The position numbers and the translations under genes are program-made. A model generated the notes under the pieces. That model had not been told where the DNA came from. It saw only the letters and a program-made list of their open reading frames with translations, and searched no databases. This document shows, one piece after another, positions 1-6,554 of a DNA stretch of 11,704 bases (position 1 is the first letter of the stretch; every line of letters begins with the position of its first letter). The stretch spans positions 1 through 11,704 of the forward strand of contig CAMKQS010000050.1 of assembly GCA_946414975.1 (NCBI GenBank), in the 5' to 3' direction. This DNA is from an uncultured Caryophanales bacterium (lineage in GTDB: Bacteria; Bacillota_I; Bacilli_A; RF39; UBA660).

Positions 1-1188
1 ATTTCCTGCAAGTGGTATTCCAACTGAGCCAGACTTATTTACATCATCATGTGCAAGTGTAACACAGGCAAGTGCTTCAGAAAGGCCATATCCTTGTGTT
101 ATTTTAGCATCAGAATTATGATTTTTTAAATACTTATTAACTCTGTCCTCTAGACTCTTAGAAAGCAAATCTCCTCCACTTACAACATACTTTAAAAATG
201 ATAAATCTAGTCTTCTTACATTTTTACTATTTATTAATGCTTCAAATAAGGTTGGTACTCCAAGTACACAAGTAGGTTTTGTTTTCTTAAACAAAATATC
301 AAACTTTTTAGCATTAAATCTTGGAACCAATATTGTAGAACATCCAAGTGCAAGTGGTGTATGCATTAATACAGAAAGACCAAATCCATGAAAATTAGGC
401 ATAATTGCAAGAGCTGAATCTCCTTGTTCTAATCTTATTAAATCAATTTCTTCTCCTTTAGCTGCAAAAATAAAAGCTCTATTTTGAATAACAACATTTT
501 TAGATTTTCCAGAAGTTCCACCTGAATGAAGTATAACAGCTGGTGTATTTTTTCCATAATGTTTTTTTTCTATATTAGGTAGTTTTCTACCAATATCATA
601 TGCTTTTTTATACGATATAAAATTATCTCTCTTAGGATATTGTTTAAATTTTCCTATATTGCTTATATAAAATATAACCTTTTTTACTAAATTTAAAGAG
701 TTAGAAGGAGATACAAATATTACTTTTTCCATATTCATACCATCTATAAATTTTTCTATTTTGCTATATCTAGCATCATATATTATAAGATACTTACTCA
801 AAGTAGAATTTAAAGTTTCTTTTATTTCTTCTGGAGCTGATAAAGGATGTGTCATATTAGCAATCGCCCCTATTTTATTAAGAGCATATAAAGAAATTAA
901 CACCTCAGGTATATTAGGAAGCATAATAGTAACAATATCACCTTTTTTTATACCAATATAATTAAAATACTTAGCCATATTATCAATTTTAGTAACAATA
1001 TTTTTATAATTAAATTTTTCACCCATATATTTTATAGCTATATTTCTAGGATACTTTATAAATGAATCATATACCTGATCATACATGGATATATCAGGTA
1101 TTTTATAATTTAAATCATCATTTGTATAAAACTTTCTCCATGGTCTATCTAATTTTTTTTTCTTTCTAAATAAATCAAAAATCCACAT
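1..1188 (-). CDS. Acyl-CoA / acyl-ACP synthetase (AMP-binding, class I adenylating enzyme), 3' end beyond window
   Basis: This is an ATP-dependent ligase of the ANL superfamily, expected to activate a carboxylic acid, most likely a fatty acid, through an acyl-AMP to a CoA or ACP thioester in the cytoplasm. The frame is open for 396 codons from ATG 1186-1188 to the window edge, so the C-terminal part is missing. Visible signatures are the glycine/serine-rich ATP loop HSGGTSGKSK at about residues 219-228 and the adenylate-binding motif QGYGLSE at about 365-371. The start is set by a strong SD (AAGGAGATGAT) lying in the last codons of the upstream acyltransferase, whose TAA directly touches this ATG. 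That coupling to a PlsC-like gene argues for a fatty-acid substrate, like the two halves of Aas, but this is inference. The family is certain; substrate and carrier are not. An acetate-type or amino-acid-activating ANL enzyme is less likely. Confidence 0.9.
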   Translation of the reverse strand, partial: MWIFDLFRKKKKLDRPWRKFYTNDDLNYKIPDISMYDQVYDSFIKYPRNIAIKYMGEKFNYKNIVTKIDNMAKYFNYIGIKKGDIVTIMLPNIPEVLISLYALNKIGAIANMTHPLSAPEEIKETLNSTLSKYLIIYDARYSKIEKFIDGMNMEKVIFVSPSNSLNLVKKVIFYISNIGKFKQYPKRDNFISYKKAYDIGRKLPNIEKKHYGKNTPAVILHSGGTSGKSKNVVIQNRAFIFAAKGEEIDLIRLEQGDSALAIMPNFHGFGLSVLMHTPLALGCSTILVPRFNAKKFDILFKKTKPTCVLGVPTLFEALINSKNVRRLDLSFLKYVVSGGDLLSKSLEDRVNKYLKNHNSDAKITQGYGLSEALACVTLAHDDVNKSGSVGIPLAGN

Positions 1189-1204
1189 TTATATCATCTC
1201 CTTT
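1186..1204 (-). promoter_or_regulatory. Ribosome binding site inside the plsC 3' end, for the acyl-CoA synthetase
   Basis: On the minus strand the sequence reads AAAGGAGATGATATAAATG. A near-perfect SD (AAGGAGATGAT) lies in the last codons of plsC (K-E-M-I-stop), and TAA is followed directly by ATG. Ribosomes ending plsC stand at the next start, so translational coupling is expected. Confidence 0.85.
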
Positions 1205-1746
1205 ATTATATTTCTAAGCTTATCATTTTCTTTATCTAAATCTCCTTTTATAGTTATTGCTTTATGAAATTCAATTTTTAAACTTTTAGAAAATAATCTA
1301 TACTTACCAGTAATACAAAAGGGAACTATCTTAGTATTTGTATCTTTTGCCATCTTTACTGCACCTATTTTAAAAGGTAAAAGTCCTCTTCCTTTTTCTG
1401 TAGTTCCTTCTGGAAATATACCAATTAAACATTCATTTTTTAAATATTCTTCTGCCCTAACTAATGAATTATGACTCTTTTTAGATCTATCTACTGGAAT
1501 TAACCCCATATTAGCAAACAATATTTTTTTTAAACCTTTCCATAACTCTTTTTTAGCTAAAAAATGCACACTTCTCTTAGTGGCACTAATAAGCAAAAAA
1601 CAATCTAAAATACTAGTATGTCTTCCAGCTAGTATTATTCTACCTTCTTTAGGAATATTTTCAATCCCTATATACTTAGGTCTAATAAATGTGTTAGTTA
1701 AAAACTTAATAATAGGTCTCAAAAATCTATATAATTTAGAATCCAT
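1189..1746 (-). CDS. plsC: 1-acyl-glycerol-3-phosphate acyltransferase family protein (PlsC-like)
   Basis: A lysophospholipid/glycerophosphate acyltransferase of 185 aa that would transfer an acyl chain to a lysophosphatidic acid or related acceptor at the inner face of the membrane. The catalytic HX4D motif is H43-TSIL-D48. The other family blocks follow in order: GLIPVDR (81-87), FPEGT (111-115, acceptor phosphate binding) and VPFCITG (141-147). The length is short but within the range of bacterial PlsC-like proteins. There is no clear N-terminal transmembrane helix, only a basic, hydrophobic first 20 residues. The ATG has a good SD (GGTGAT). It is the first gene of a two-gene unit with its own extended -10 promoter. 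Its stop codon abuts the start of the acyl-CoA/ACP synthetase, so the two are probably translationally coupled. Whether it is the essential PlsC or a lyso-phospholipid recycling enzyme cannot be decided from sequence. Confidence 0.9.
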   Translation of the reverse strand: MDSKLYRFLRPIIKFLTNTFIRPKYIGIENIPKEGRIILAGRHTSILDCFLLISATKRSVHFLAKKELWKGLKKILFANMGLIPVDRSKKSHNSLVRAEEYLKNECLIGIFPEGTTEKGRGLLPFKIGAVKMAKDTNTKIVPFCITGKYRLFSKSLKIEFHKAITIKGDLDKENDKLRNIIKEMI

Positions 1747-1769
1747 ATAATCACCACTTATCTTTATTA

Positions 1770-1798
1770 ATTATATCATAAAAATAATAAAAAAATAA
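1770..1798 (-). promoter_or_regulatory. Promoter of the plsC-acyl synthetase unit (extended -10)
   Basis: The minus strand carries TGATATAAT, a perfect TATAAT -10 (1770-1775) with a TGn extension. At 17 bp upstream there is only TTATTT (1793-1798), a poor -35 that falls in the U-tract and stem foot of the preceding terminator. The predicted transcript starts near 1763, giving a leader of about 17 nt. Confidence 0.7.
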
Positions 1799-1816
1799 CA
1801 TACTATCTTAGTATGT
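1798..1816 (-). terminator. Intrinsic terminator overlapping the stop codon of the 1808-2308 gene
   Basis: A perfect 8-bp stem (ACATACTA / TAGTATGT) with a 3-nt loop is followed on the minus strand by TATTTTTTT. The gene's TAA (1808-1810) lies within the hairpin, and its last codons (for M-T-Y) build the 5' arm. The U-tract runs into the promoter of plsC. Confidence 0.8.
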
Positions 1817-2308
1817 CATTTTAATTGATTGAATTTGTTGTTTTACTTTCTGATATGGTTTTGGTAGTTTAGTTATATCTGATACTCTTTTACTATTTTT
1901 AATATCAAGATATACTTTTAAAATATTTTTAATATCATTTAAATCTTCTTTTAATGAACTACCATCGGTTATATTGGCAGAAAGTAATTCACCCAGATTT
2001 TCTATATGATTATTTTCTTTATCAAACCAAGGTATATTATATCTTATTAAAATATTATCAAAACCGTAAATACATTTAGTCTGAATATTAATAGATTCAA
2101 AGAAATTATTTAAATTTTCTTCACTCATATCATTTGTAGAAATACATATATTAGGGCCACCCTTTTGGCTAATTACAGATACAAGTAATGGACTTCCTGG
2201 ATGATTACCTAAATTTTCTACATATGCAATATTCGTTAATTTTCTAAATATAAGATATTCACGATTATAAATATTAAAAGCTTTCTCTTTAATAAAATCC
2301 TTTTTCAT
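1808..2308 (-). CDS. Hypothetical protein, 166 aa
   Basis: I do not recognise this family. The start is ATG 2306-2308 (MKKDFIKEKAFNIYN...). An in-frame TTG 51 bp upstream would give a longer ORF, but that TTG is the first half of the promoter's -35 box and lies upstream of the transcription start, so it is rejected. The protein looks soluble, with no signal peptide or membrane helix. A central stretch has a loop-like NLGNHPGSP followed by hydrophobic, probably beta segments (LLVSVIS, NICIS), and the C-terminal third is basic and probably helical. The gene is monocistronic, with its own consensus promoter and terminator, downstream of gltX. The ribosome site is odd: a run of six G residues (GGGGGGATTTTATG) rather than GGAGG. 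Nothing links it functionally to tRNA charging except position. Confidence 0.8.
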   Translation of the reverse strand: MKKDFIKEKAFNIYNREYLIFRKLTNIAYVENLGNHPGSPLLVSVISQKGGPNICISTNDMSEENLNNFFESINIQTKCIYGFDNILIRYNIPWFDKENNHIENLGELLSANITDGSSLKEDLNDIKNILKVYLDIKNSKRVSDITKLPKPYQKVKQQIQSIKMTY

Positions 2309-2330
2309 AAAATCCCCCCAACAGGGAAGT

Positions 2331-2359
2331 ATTTTATCAATAAAAATTATGTTTGTCAA
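2331..2359 (-). promoter_or_regulatory. Consensus promoter of the 1808-2308 gene
   Basis: TTGACA (2354-2359), a 17-bp spacer and TAAAAT (2331-2336) preceded by TGA, an extended -10. This is among the best housekeeping sigma-factor promoters in the window. The predicted start is near 2324, with a leader of about 15 nt. Confidence 0.85.
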
Positions 2360-2369
2360 ATTAATATTC

Positions 2370-4004
2370 TTATATTTTATTAAATCTATTTTCTATTCTA
2401 TCTTTGCCAAATAATTTTAATATTTCATATAAATCTGGTGTATTTTTTTTACCTGTAAGCGCTACACGAATAACAGTTGCAATATCAGCAACATTTCCTT
2501 TGTAATTTTCAGGATTCTTTTTATAATCTTTCATATTTGCAGCATAACCTAATGATTCTGCTAATTCTTTAATCTTATTAAACCAAGTATCTTTATCATC
2601 ATTAATATCATAATAATCATTAATATAAGTATTAATAATATTTTTAATTTCACTTATATCAGTTATTTTCATCCATTCATAATTAGGATTAAATAATTCA
2701 TCATACATATAATATATTAAATCATAAATATCTGAATATTTAGCTATATCTTTACGAGGTTTTTCTTGTTCTCTTTCTATATTAATTATATTTTTATAAT
2801 AATCAACATCTTTTTCTATTAATTCTTTTAATTTATTATCATAAGTACATGCCCAAGAGTAAGACTCATCATATAATTCATCTTTATTCATACGCGATAT
2901 GATATTTTTAGAAATATCTTCTAGCTTCATCAAATCATATAATGCTCCTGATGAACTCATTTTTTTAGGATCAAATTTAAACTCAGTAAATGGCAATTCT
3001 GGATTATTATCTCTCCACTCTTCATAATTAGAATTAATAATTGTAAGTAATGATTCAACTACTGCACTCTTTGGATATCCTTTTTCTTTAAAGTACTCCA
3101 TATTAGCTTCTGGGTCTTTTCTTTTACTAATCTTACGAAGTTTACCATCTTCTTTTTTTTGAATTAATGGTGTATGAATATATTTAGGTGGTTGAAATCC
3201 AAAAGATTCAAACATTTCAAAATGCTTAGTAACACTAGGTAACCATTCTTCTCCACGAACTACTATTGTTGTATGCATCAAATGATCATCTACTACATGC
3301 GCAAAATGATAAGTTGGAAGCATGTTATCTGATTTCATAATAACATCATCAATATCGTTTTCATTTAAATGAAGTCTACCTTTAGCAAGATCATCATACC
3401 AAATCTTATTTTCAAAATCTCCTTTAGATTTAAAACGAATAACAAACTTCTCACCATTTTTTATTCTTTCATATGCTTCATCAATACTAATCTTACGGCA
3501 CTTACTAAATCTACCATAATATCCCGTTCTAACCTTCATTCCTTCTTGTTTTTTTCTTAAATTTGAAAGTTCATCAGATGTACAAAAACATGGATAAGCA
3601 CGTCCTATACTAATTAAATGTTTAATAAATACGTGATATATTTCTTTACGTTCACTTTGAATATAAGGACCATAATTACCTATAACTTCACCATTATATT
3701 CATATTCATCTGGAACTATATTATAATAATTTAATATATCCATTATAACTTTAACAGCATCCTCTTTTTCACGTGCTTTGTCTGTATCTTCATTTCTTAA
3801 ATAGAATATTCCATTAGAATTTTTAGCTATCAAATAATCTGTAATTGCTTGATAACATCCTCCTATATGCATAAAACCTGTTGGAGAAGGTGCAAAACGA
3901 GTTACTTCTCCATTAACATTTCTATCAGGATACATCTTCTCTATATCTTCTATAGTTTTAGTAATATCCGGAAATATTAAATTTGCTAAATCAACAGTTG
4001 TCAT
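2370..4004 (-). CDS. gltX: Glutamyl-tRNA synthetase
   Basis: A class I aminoacyl-tRNA synthetase of 544 aa that charges tRNA-Glu (and possibly tRNA-Gln, if the organism uses the transamidation route). The Rossmann-fold HIGH motif is HIGG at 46-49 within FAPSPTGFMHIGG. NEDTD (71-75) matches the family's RIEDTD. A Zn-type cluster region has CFC (139-141) and C169. GEEW (251-254) is the conserved adenylate-site element, and KISKR (291-295) is the KMSKS loop. The extended N-terminus (LANLIFPDITKT...YP) and the length match the long clostridial type rather than the roughly 470-aa E. coli type. After HIGG the usual ART is replaced by CYQ, which is tolerated in this clostridial branch. The start is ATG with SD AAAGGAGAG. 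It has its own promoter. No convincing terminator follows, so some read-through into the next gene is likely. Confidence 0.95.
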   Translation of the reverse strand: MTTVDLANLIFPDITKTIEDIEKMYPDRNVNGEVTRFAPSPTGFMHIGGCYQAITDYLIAKNSNGIFYLRNEDTDKAREKEDAVKVIMDILNYYNIVPDEYEYNGEVIGNYGPYIQSERKEIYHVFIKHLISIGRAYPCFCTSDELSNLRKKQEGMKVRTGYYGRFSKCRKISIDEAYERIKNGEKFVIRFKSKGDFENKIWYDDLAKGRLHLNENDIDDVIMKSDNMLPTYHFAHVVDDHLMHTTIVVRGEEWLPSVTKHFEMFESFGFQPPKYIHTPLIQKKEDGKLRKISKRKDPEANMEYFKEKGYPKSAVVESLLTIINSNYEEWRDNNPELPFTEFKFDPKKMSSSGALYDLMKLEDISKNIISRMNKDELYDESYSWACTYDNKLKELIEKDVDYYKNIINIEREQEKPRKDIAKYSDIYDLIYYMYDELFNPNYEWMKITDISEIKNIINTYINDYYDINDDKDTWFNKIKELAESLGYAANMKDYKKNPENYKGNVADIATVIRVALTGKKNTPDLYEILKLFGKDRIENRFNKI

Positions 4005-4035
4005 AAAAACACTCTCCTTTAATTCACTAACAAGA

Positions 4036-4064
4036 ATTATAACAAATTATCTAATAATTGTAAA
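4036..4064 (-). promoter_or_regulatory. gltX promoter
   Basis: TTTACA (4059-4064), a 17-bp spacer and TATAAT (4036-4041) with TGT in front (extended -10). The -35 box overlaps the U-rich tail of the preceding gene's terminator. The predicted start near 4029 gives a leader of about 25 nt with no room for a T-box, so tRNA-Glu does not appear to regulate it through a riboswitch. Confidence 0.85.
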
Positions 4065-4067
4065 TAA

Positions 4068-4092
4068 AAATGATTACCTATGGTAACCATTT
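4068..4092 (-). terminator. Intrinsic terminator containing the stop codon of the 4074-4799 gene
   Basis: An 11-bp stem with one G-U pair (AAATGGTTACC / GGTAATCATTT) and a 3-nt loop ATA is followed on the minus strand by a U-rich TTATTTA tail. The TAA stop (4074-4076) is inside the 3' arm, and the codons for the last residues (N-G-Y-H-R) form the 5' arm and loop. Confidence 0.85.
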
Positions 4093-4799
4093 AATCCAAT
4101 CATTTCTAATTCATCTTCTTTTAGATTATTATATAAATCATCAAGAGAATATACACTTAATACTTCTTCCAACATACCATATTGATATAAACTATATACT
4201 TTATCAAAAAATTCATTATCCTGGTAATCATTTAAATCATATATATCAATATTATTATTTTCAACTAATTCATTATCTTTTTTTATATTTTTATCTTTTA
4301 TATAGGCATTATATATTTCTTTTTTGCTAGGTAATTTAGGATACATTTTTCTATATTCATCATATTTTTTTACAATACTTAAAAGAACTAAATAATAATC
4401 TTTTCTCTTTTTTAATATTTCTTTAATATTTTTTTTATAAGATTTATTATCTCTAAACATTATTACTCTATAATCATACTCAGATAAATTATAAATTATA
4501 TTTCTCTGTACTAAATGTTGAATATACTTTTGACTCAATATTAAATTTTTAGCAACTATATAATCTTTTTTATACAATACTTTAATTCTTCTATTATTAT
4601 TTTCATCATCAATTATAACAATATCACCATAATCTTGAAATAACTCTTCAAAATCATTTACAATTTTTTTATTTTTTTCTCTAATTTCTTTAGAGTCTTC
4701 AAATCTTGTAGTATACTTAGATATAAAATTATAATCGCCAGATTTAATTGGTATATATTTTTTACACTCTTTATCTTTAGCTATAACTAAATGATACAT
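4074..4799 (-). CDS. Hypothetical protein, 241 aa
   Basis: I do not recognise this family. The start is ATG 4797-4799 (MYHLVIAKDKECKKYIP), with SD GGTGAG. An in-frame TTG nine codons upstream lies inside the promoter spacer and cannot be in the mRNA. No signal peptide or membrane helix is visible. The protein is rich in Lys, Asp, Glu, Tyr and Ile. The N-terminal half seems mixed alpha/beta (for example DIVIIDDENNNRRIKVLY), and the C-terminal half is a series of charged, probably helical segments. It ends in acidic repeat-like leucine/tyrosine stretches (YSLYQYGMLEEVLSVYSLDD). It is a single-gene unit between a surface protein gene and gltX, with the only exact-consensus promoter here, so it may be well expressed. 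No function is proposed. Confidence 0.8.
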   Translation of the reverse strand: MYHLVIAKDKECKKYIPIKSGDYNFISKYTTRFEDSKEIREKNKKIVNDFEELFQDYGDIVIIDDENNNRRIKVLYKKDYIVAKNLILSQKYIQHLVQRNIIYNLSEYDYRVIMFRDNKSYKKNIKEILKKRKDYYLVLLSIVKKYDEYRKMYPKLPSKKEIYNAYIKDKNIKKDNELVENNNIDIYDLNDYQDNEFFDKVYSLYQYGMLEEVLSVYSLDDLYNNLKEDELEMIGLNGYHR

Positions 4800-4814
4800 A
4801 ATCTCACCAACTTG

Positions 4815-4843
4815 ATTATATAACAAATATTATCGTGTGTCAA
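4815..4843 (-). promoter_or_regulatory. Exact-consensus promoter of the 4074-4799 gene
   Basis: TTGACA (4838-4843), a 17-bp spacer and TATAAT (4815-4820) match the housekeeping consensus at all 12 positions. The predicted start near 4808 leaves only about 9 nt before the ATG, so the SD (GGTGAG) would be almost the 5' end of the mRNA. Confidence 0.85.
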
Positions 4844-4851
4844 AAACTAAT

Positions 4852-4870
4852 AATATAAACTATTTATATT
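4852..4870 (-). terminator. A-U-only hairpin whose loop is the stop codon of the surface-protein gene
   Basis: A perfect 8-bp inverted repeat AATATAAA / TTTATATT encloses exactly TAG, the stop codon (4860-4862). TTAGTTTTT follows on the minus strand. The stem has no G-C pair, so it is a weak terminator at best; its position matches the pattern of the neighbouring genes. The U-run merges into the next promoter's TTGACA. Confidence 0.5.
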
Positions 4871-6464
4871 TATTTCTTGCTTTATATAAAACAGCAACTA
4901 ATATAGCGCATACTATCAATGATATACCTATAATTACAAAAACTATTGATACATATTTATTCCTATCATCCACTTTTATAATTTGTTTTTTTATTGGTAC
5001 AGTTATATTAACATTATTAGTTTTTTTTGTATATGATCCATTATTATCACTTATATCTAATAAAGCAGAATTAGAAATTATATACTCTTCACTATTCTTA
5101 CTTTTATATTTAGATAAATCTTCTATCTCATTTACTTTTGTATTTATTAAAAATATATATTCATGTCCATAAAATCCTTCACTATTTAAAAAATCAGATT
5201 TCGCACTTATATTTATTTTATTAAAACTATCCTCTTTAGATATACTTATATCAAAATTTGAAGTAACATCTATGTTTTCATCATTTTTTATTGTTATATC
5301 TTTATTCTCTATTGTAAAACATTTTTCAAAATTATCTATAATATTATATTTATTATATAAATTATTTGTTCCATCTTTATTAATATAAGGAACTCTATGA
5401 GTTATTTTATAAGTAAATTCTTCATTTTTTTCTACAATTATTTTACTGGCACTCTTTATTGGTTCTTCAATAGAGAAAGGTATTAAAGAATCTGGTTCAA
5501 ATCTATACATTCCTCCACCAAATCCCTCATAATCTGAAGAATTATACCACCATGACTTTAAAAAATCCGGTTCTCCTAAATAATAAGTTAATTCAAATTC
5601 ACTACCACTAAATAATATAGTCGTCCATGCATATTTGTAATTTGAATCACTATATGTTTCATAATTAGAAGATTGTATTGCATTTTCTAAAATTCTTGTT
5701 TTAGTATAATCTGTTTCCGTTGTAAGGGTATTAGCTTTTAGATGTTTTAAACTTTCGTAAGCAATACAACCAGAATTAGTTAAATTTGTACAAACAGAAT
5801 TGTAATCTTCATAAATATAAGCTTTATCAATTCCTGATTCTATTTTTAATGCTTGACTATAATCTAAATCTTTTAGTGTTCCATAACCTTTAATATTAAT
5901 TTTTTTACCATTACTATCAATAAATTCATACTTTAAAGTTGCAGATCTTAATCCATTTAATAACACTTGTACACTTGTCTTATCAAACCCAATACTAGGT
6001 CTTTCTGTTTGTATTTTTTCACCATTATATGTATATGATTTTAAAATTAGCTCTCTATTTGAATCATCTGGATTTGAATAACCAAAAACACAGTTGTTTA
6101 AAGTAATCTTTAAATTAACAACATTACCATGATATAATCCTACATTATTATACATAATATATATTTTTTTAGATGAACAATCATTTTCATTATCTAAATA
6201 GAAATACCCTATTTTGCTATAATCAACTTCACTATCATAAAATACTCTTTTATCTATCGCCTCATTAGATGATGATATCAAATGATAATTACTAGTAGTT
6301 GTACTTGCATTTTTCATATTAAAAGTAAATCCATAATTAGTATCAACTTTATAAATTCCTTCTTGTCCTTGATTTATAACTTGAATAACGCTTTTAGTAT
6401 TTACAATACTCATAGCAGCAATAAAAAATATAAATAAAATTAAAATTTTCTTTAATATTCTCAT
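4860..6464 (-). CDS. Secreted membrane-anchored surface protein with a fimbrial isopeptide-like domain
   Basis: The 534-aa protein begins with a signal peptide (MRILKKILILFIFFIAAMSI), continues as a long polar beta-rich ectodomain, and ends with one transmembrane helix (about residues 504-526, VSIVFVIIGISLIVCAILVA) and a short basic tail (YKARNKYK). Residues from about 335 to 490 resemble a D2-type fimbrial isopeptide domain: FTYKITHRVPY early, YNIIDNFEKCF in the middle and ISNSALLDI near the end. Whether the Lys and Asn form the bond is not certain. There is no LPXTG motif, so anchoring is by the helix, not sortase. The start is ATG 6462-6464 with SD AGGTGAT; an upstream in-frame TTG is the -35 box and is rejected. 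It follows a YfhO-like gene but has its own promoter. A role in adhesion or envelope structure is inferred. Confidence 0.75.
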   Translation of the reverse strand: MRILKKILILFIFFIAAMSIVNTKSVIQVINQGQEGIYKVDTNYGFTFNMKNASTTTSNYHLISSSNEAIDKRVFYDSEVDYSKIGYFYLDNENDCSSKKIYIMYNNVGLYHGNVVNLKITLNNCVFGYSNPDDSNRELILKSYTYNGEKIQTERPSIGFDKTSVQVLLNGLRSATLKYEFIDSNGKKINIKGYGTLKDLDYSQALKIESGIDKAYIYEDYNSVCTNLTNSGCIAYESLKHLKANTLTTETDYTKTRILENAIQSSNYETYSDSNYKYAWTTILFSGSEFELTYYLGEPDFLKSWWYNSSDYEGFGGGMYRFEPDSLIPFSIEEPIKSASKIIVEKNEEFTYKITHRVPYINKDGTNNLYNKYNIIDNFEKCFTIENKDITIKNDENIDVTSNFDISISKEDSFNKINISAKSDFLNSEGFYGHEYIFLINTKVNEIEDLSKYKSKNSEEYIISNSALLDISDNNGSYTKKTNNVNITVPIKKQIIKVDDRNKYVSIVFVIIGISLIVCAILVAVLYKARNKYK

Positions 6465-6473
6465 GCCATCACC

Positions 6474-6489
6474 TACTATAAAAATAGTA
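6474..6489 (-). repeat. Perfect inverted repeat across the -10 box of the surface-protein promoter
   Basis: TACTAT and ATAGTA are separated by TTTT, a 6-bp palindrome with a 4-nt centre. One arm is exactly the -10 hexamer and the other covers the predicted transcription start. It could be a small operator or chance in AT-rich DNA. It cannot act as an RNA hairpin, because half of it precedes the start point. Confidence 0.4.
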
Positions 6490-6512
6490 TCAAAAAATAA
6501 TATATTTTTCAA
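6484..6512 (-). promoter_or_regulatory. Promoter of the surface-protein gene
   Basis: TTGAAA (6507-6512), a 17-bp spacer and TACTAT (6484-6489) with TGA in front (extended -10). The -35 box starts 1 bp after the stem of the preceding terminator. The -10 is weaker (4 of 6) than in the neighbouring promoters. Confidence 0.65.
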
Positions 6513-6513
6513 T

Positions 6514-6554
6514 AAAAAAGAAATATTAATTATTATTTTTAATATTTCTTTTTT
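6514..6554 (-). terminator. Strong intrinsic terminator overlapping the stop codon of yfhO
   Basis: A perfect 15-bp stem (AAAAAAGAAATATTA / TAATATTTCTTTTTT) with an 11-nt A/T loop; the 3' arm ends in six U residues. The TAA stop (6526-6528) forms the first three bases of the 3' arm. By symmetry it would also work in the other direction, although no plus-strand gene is present. Confidence 0.8.

Noticed and set aside
2340..2390. Possible terminator after gltX
   Set aside because: Only weak A-U inverted repeats occur around the TAA (for example AATAT-AAGA-ATATT), with no U-run after them. The sequence continues straight into the next promoter.
2370..4004. GluRS as novel because HIGG is followed by CYQ instead of ART
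   Set aside because: Long clostridial-type GluRS proteins vary at this place, while all other motifs (PSPTGF, NEDTD, CFC, GEEW, KISKR) are intact.
4005..4073. T-box or other riboswitch upstream of gltX
   Set aside because: The predicted leader is about 25 nt, far too short for a T-box, and no conserved T-box sequence is present.
4070..5172. Plus-strand open frames opposite the 4074-4799 gene and the surface-protein gene
   Set aside because: They lie wholly antisense to genes with clear starts and promoters, have low-complexity I/Y/L-rich translations, and lack supporting ribosome sites. The plus-strand frames at 761-961, 3369-3560, 9676-9936 and 10878-11099 were rejected for the same reasons.
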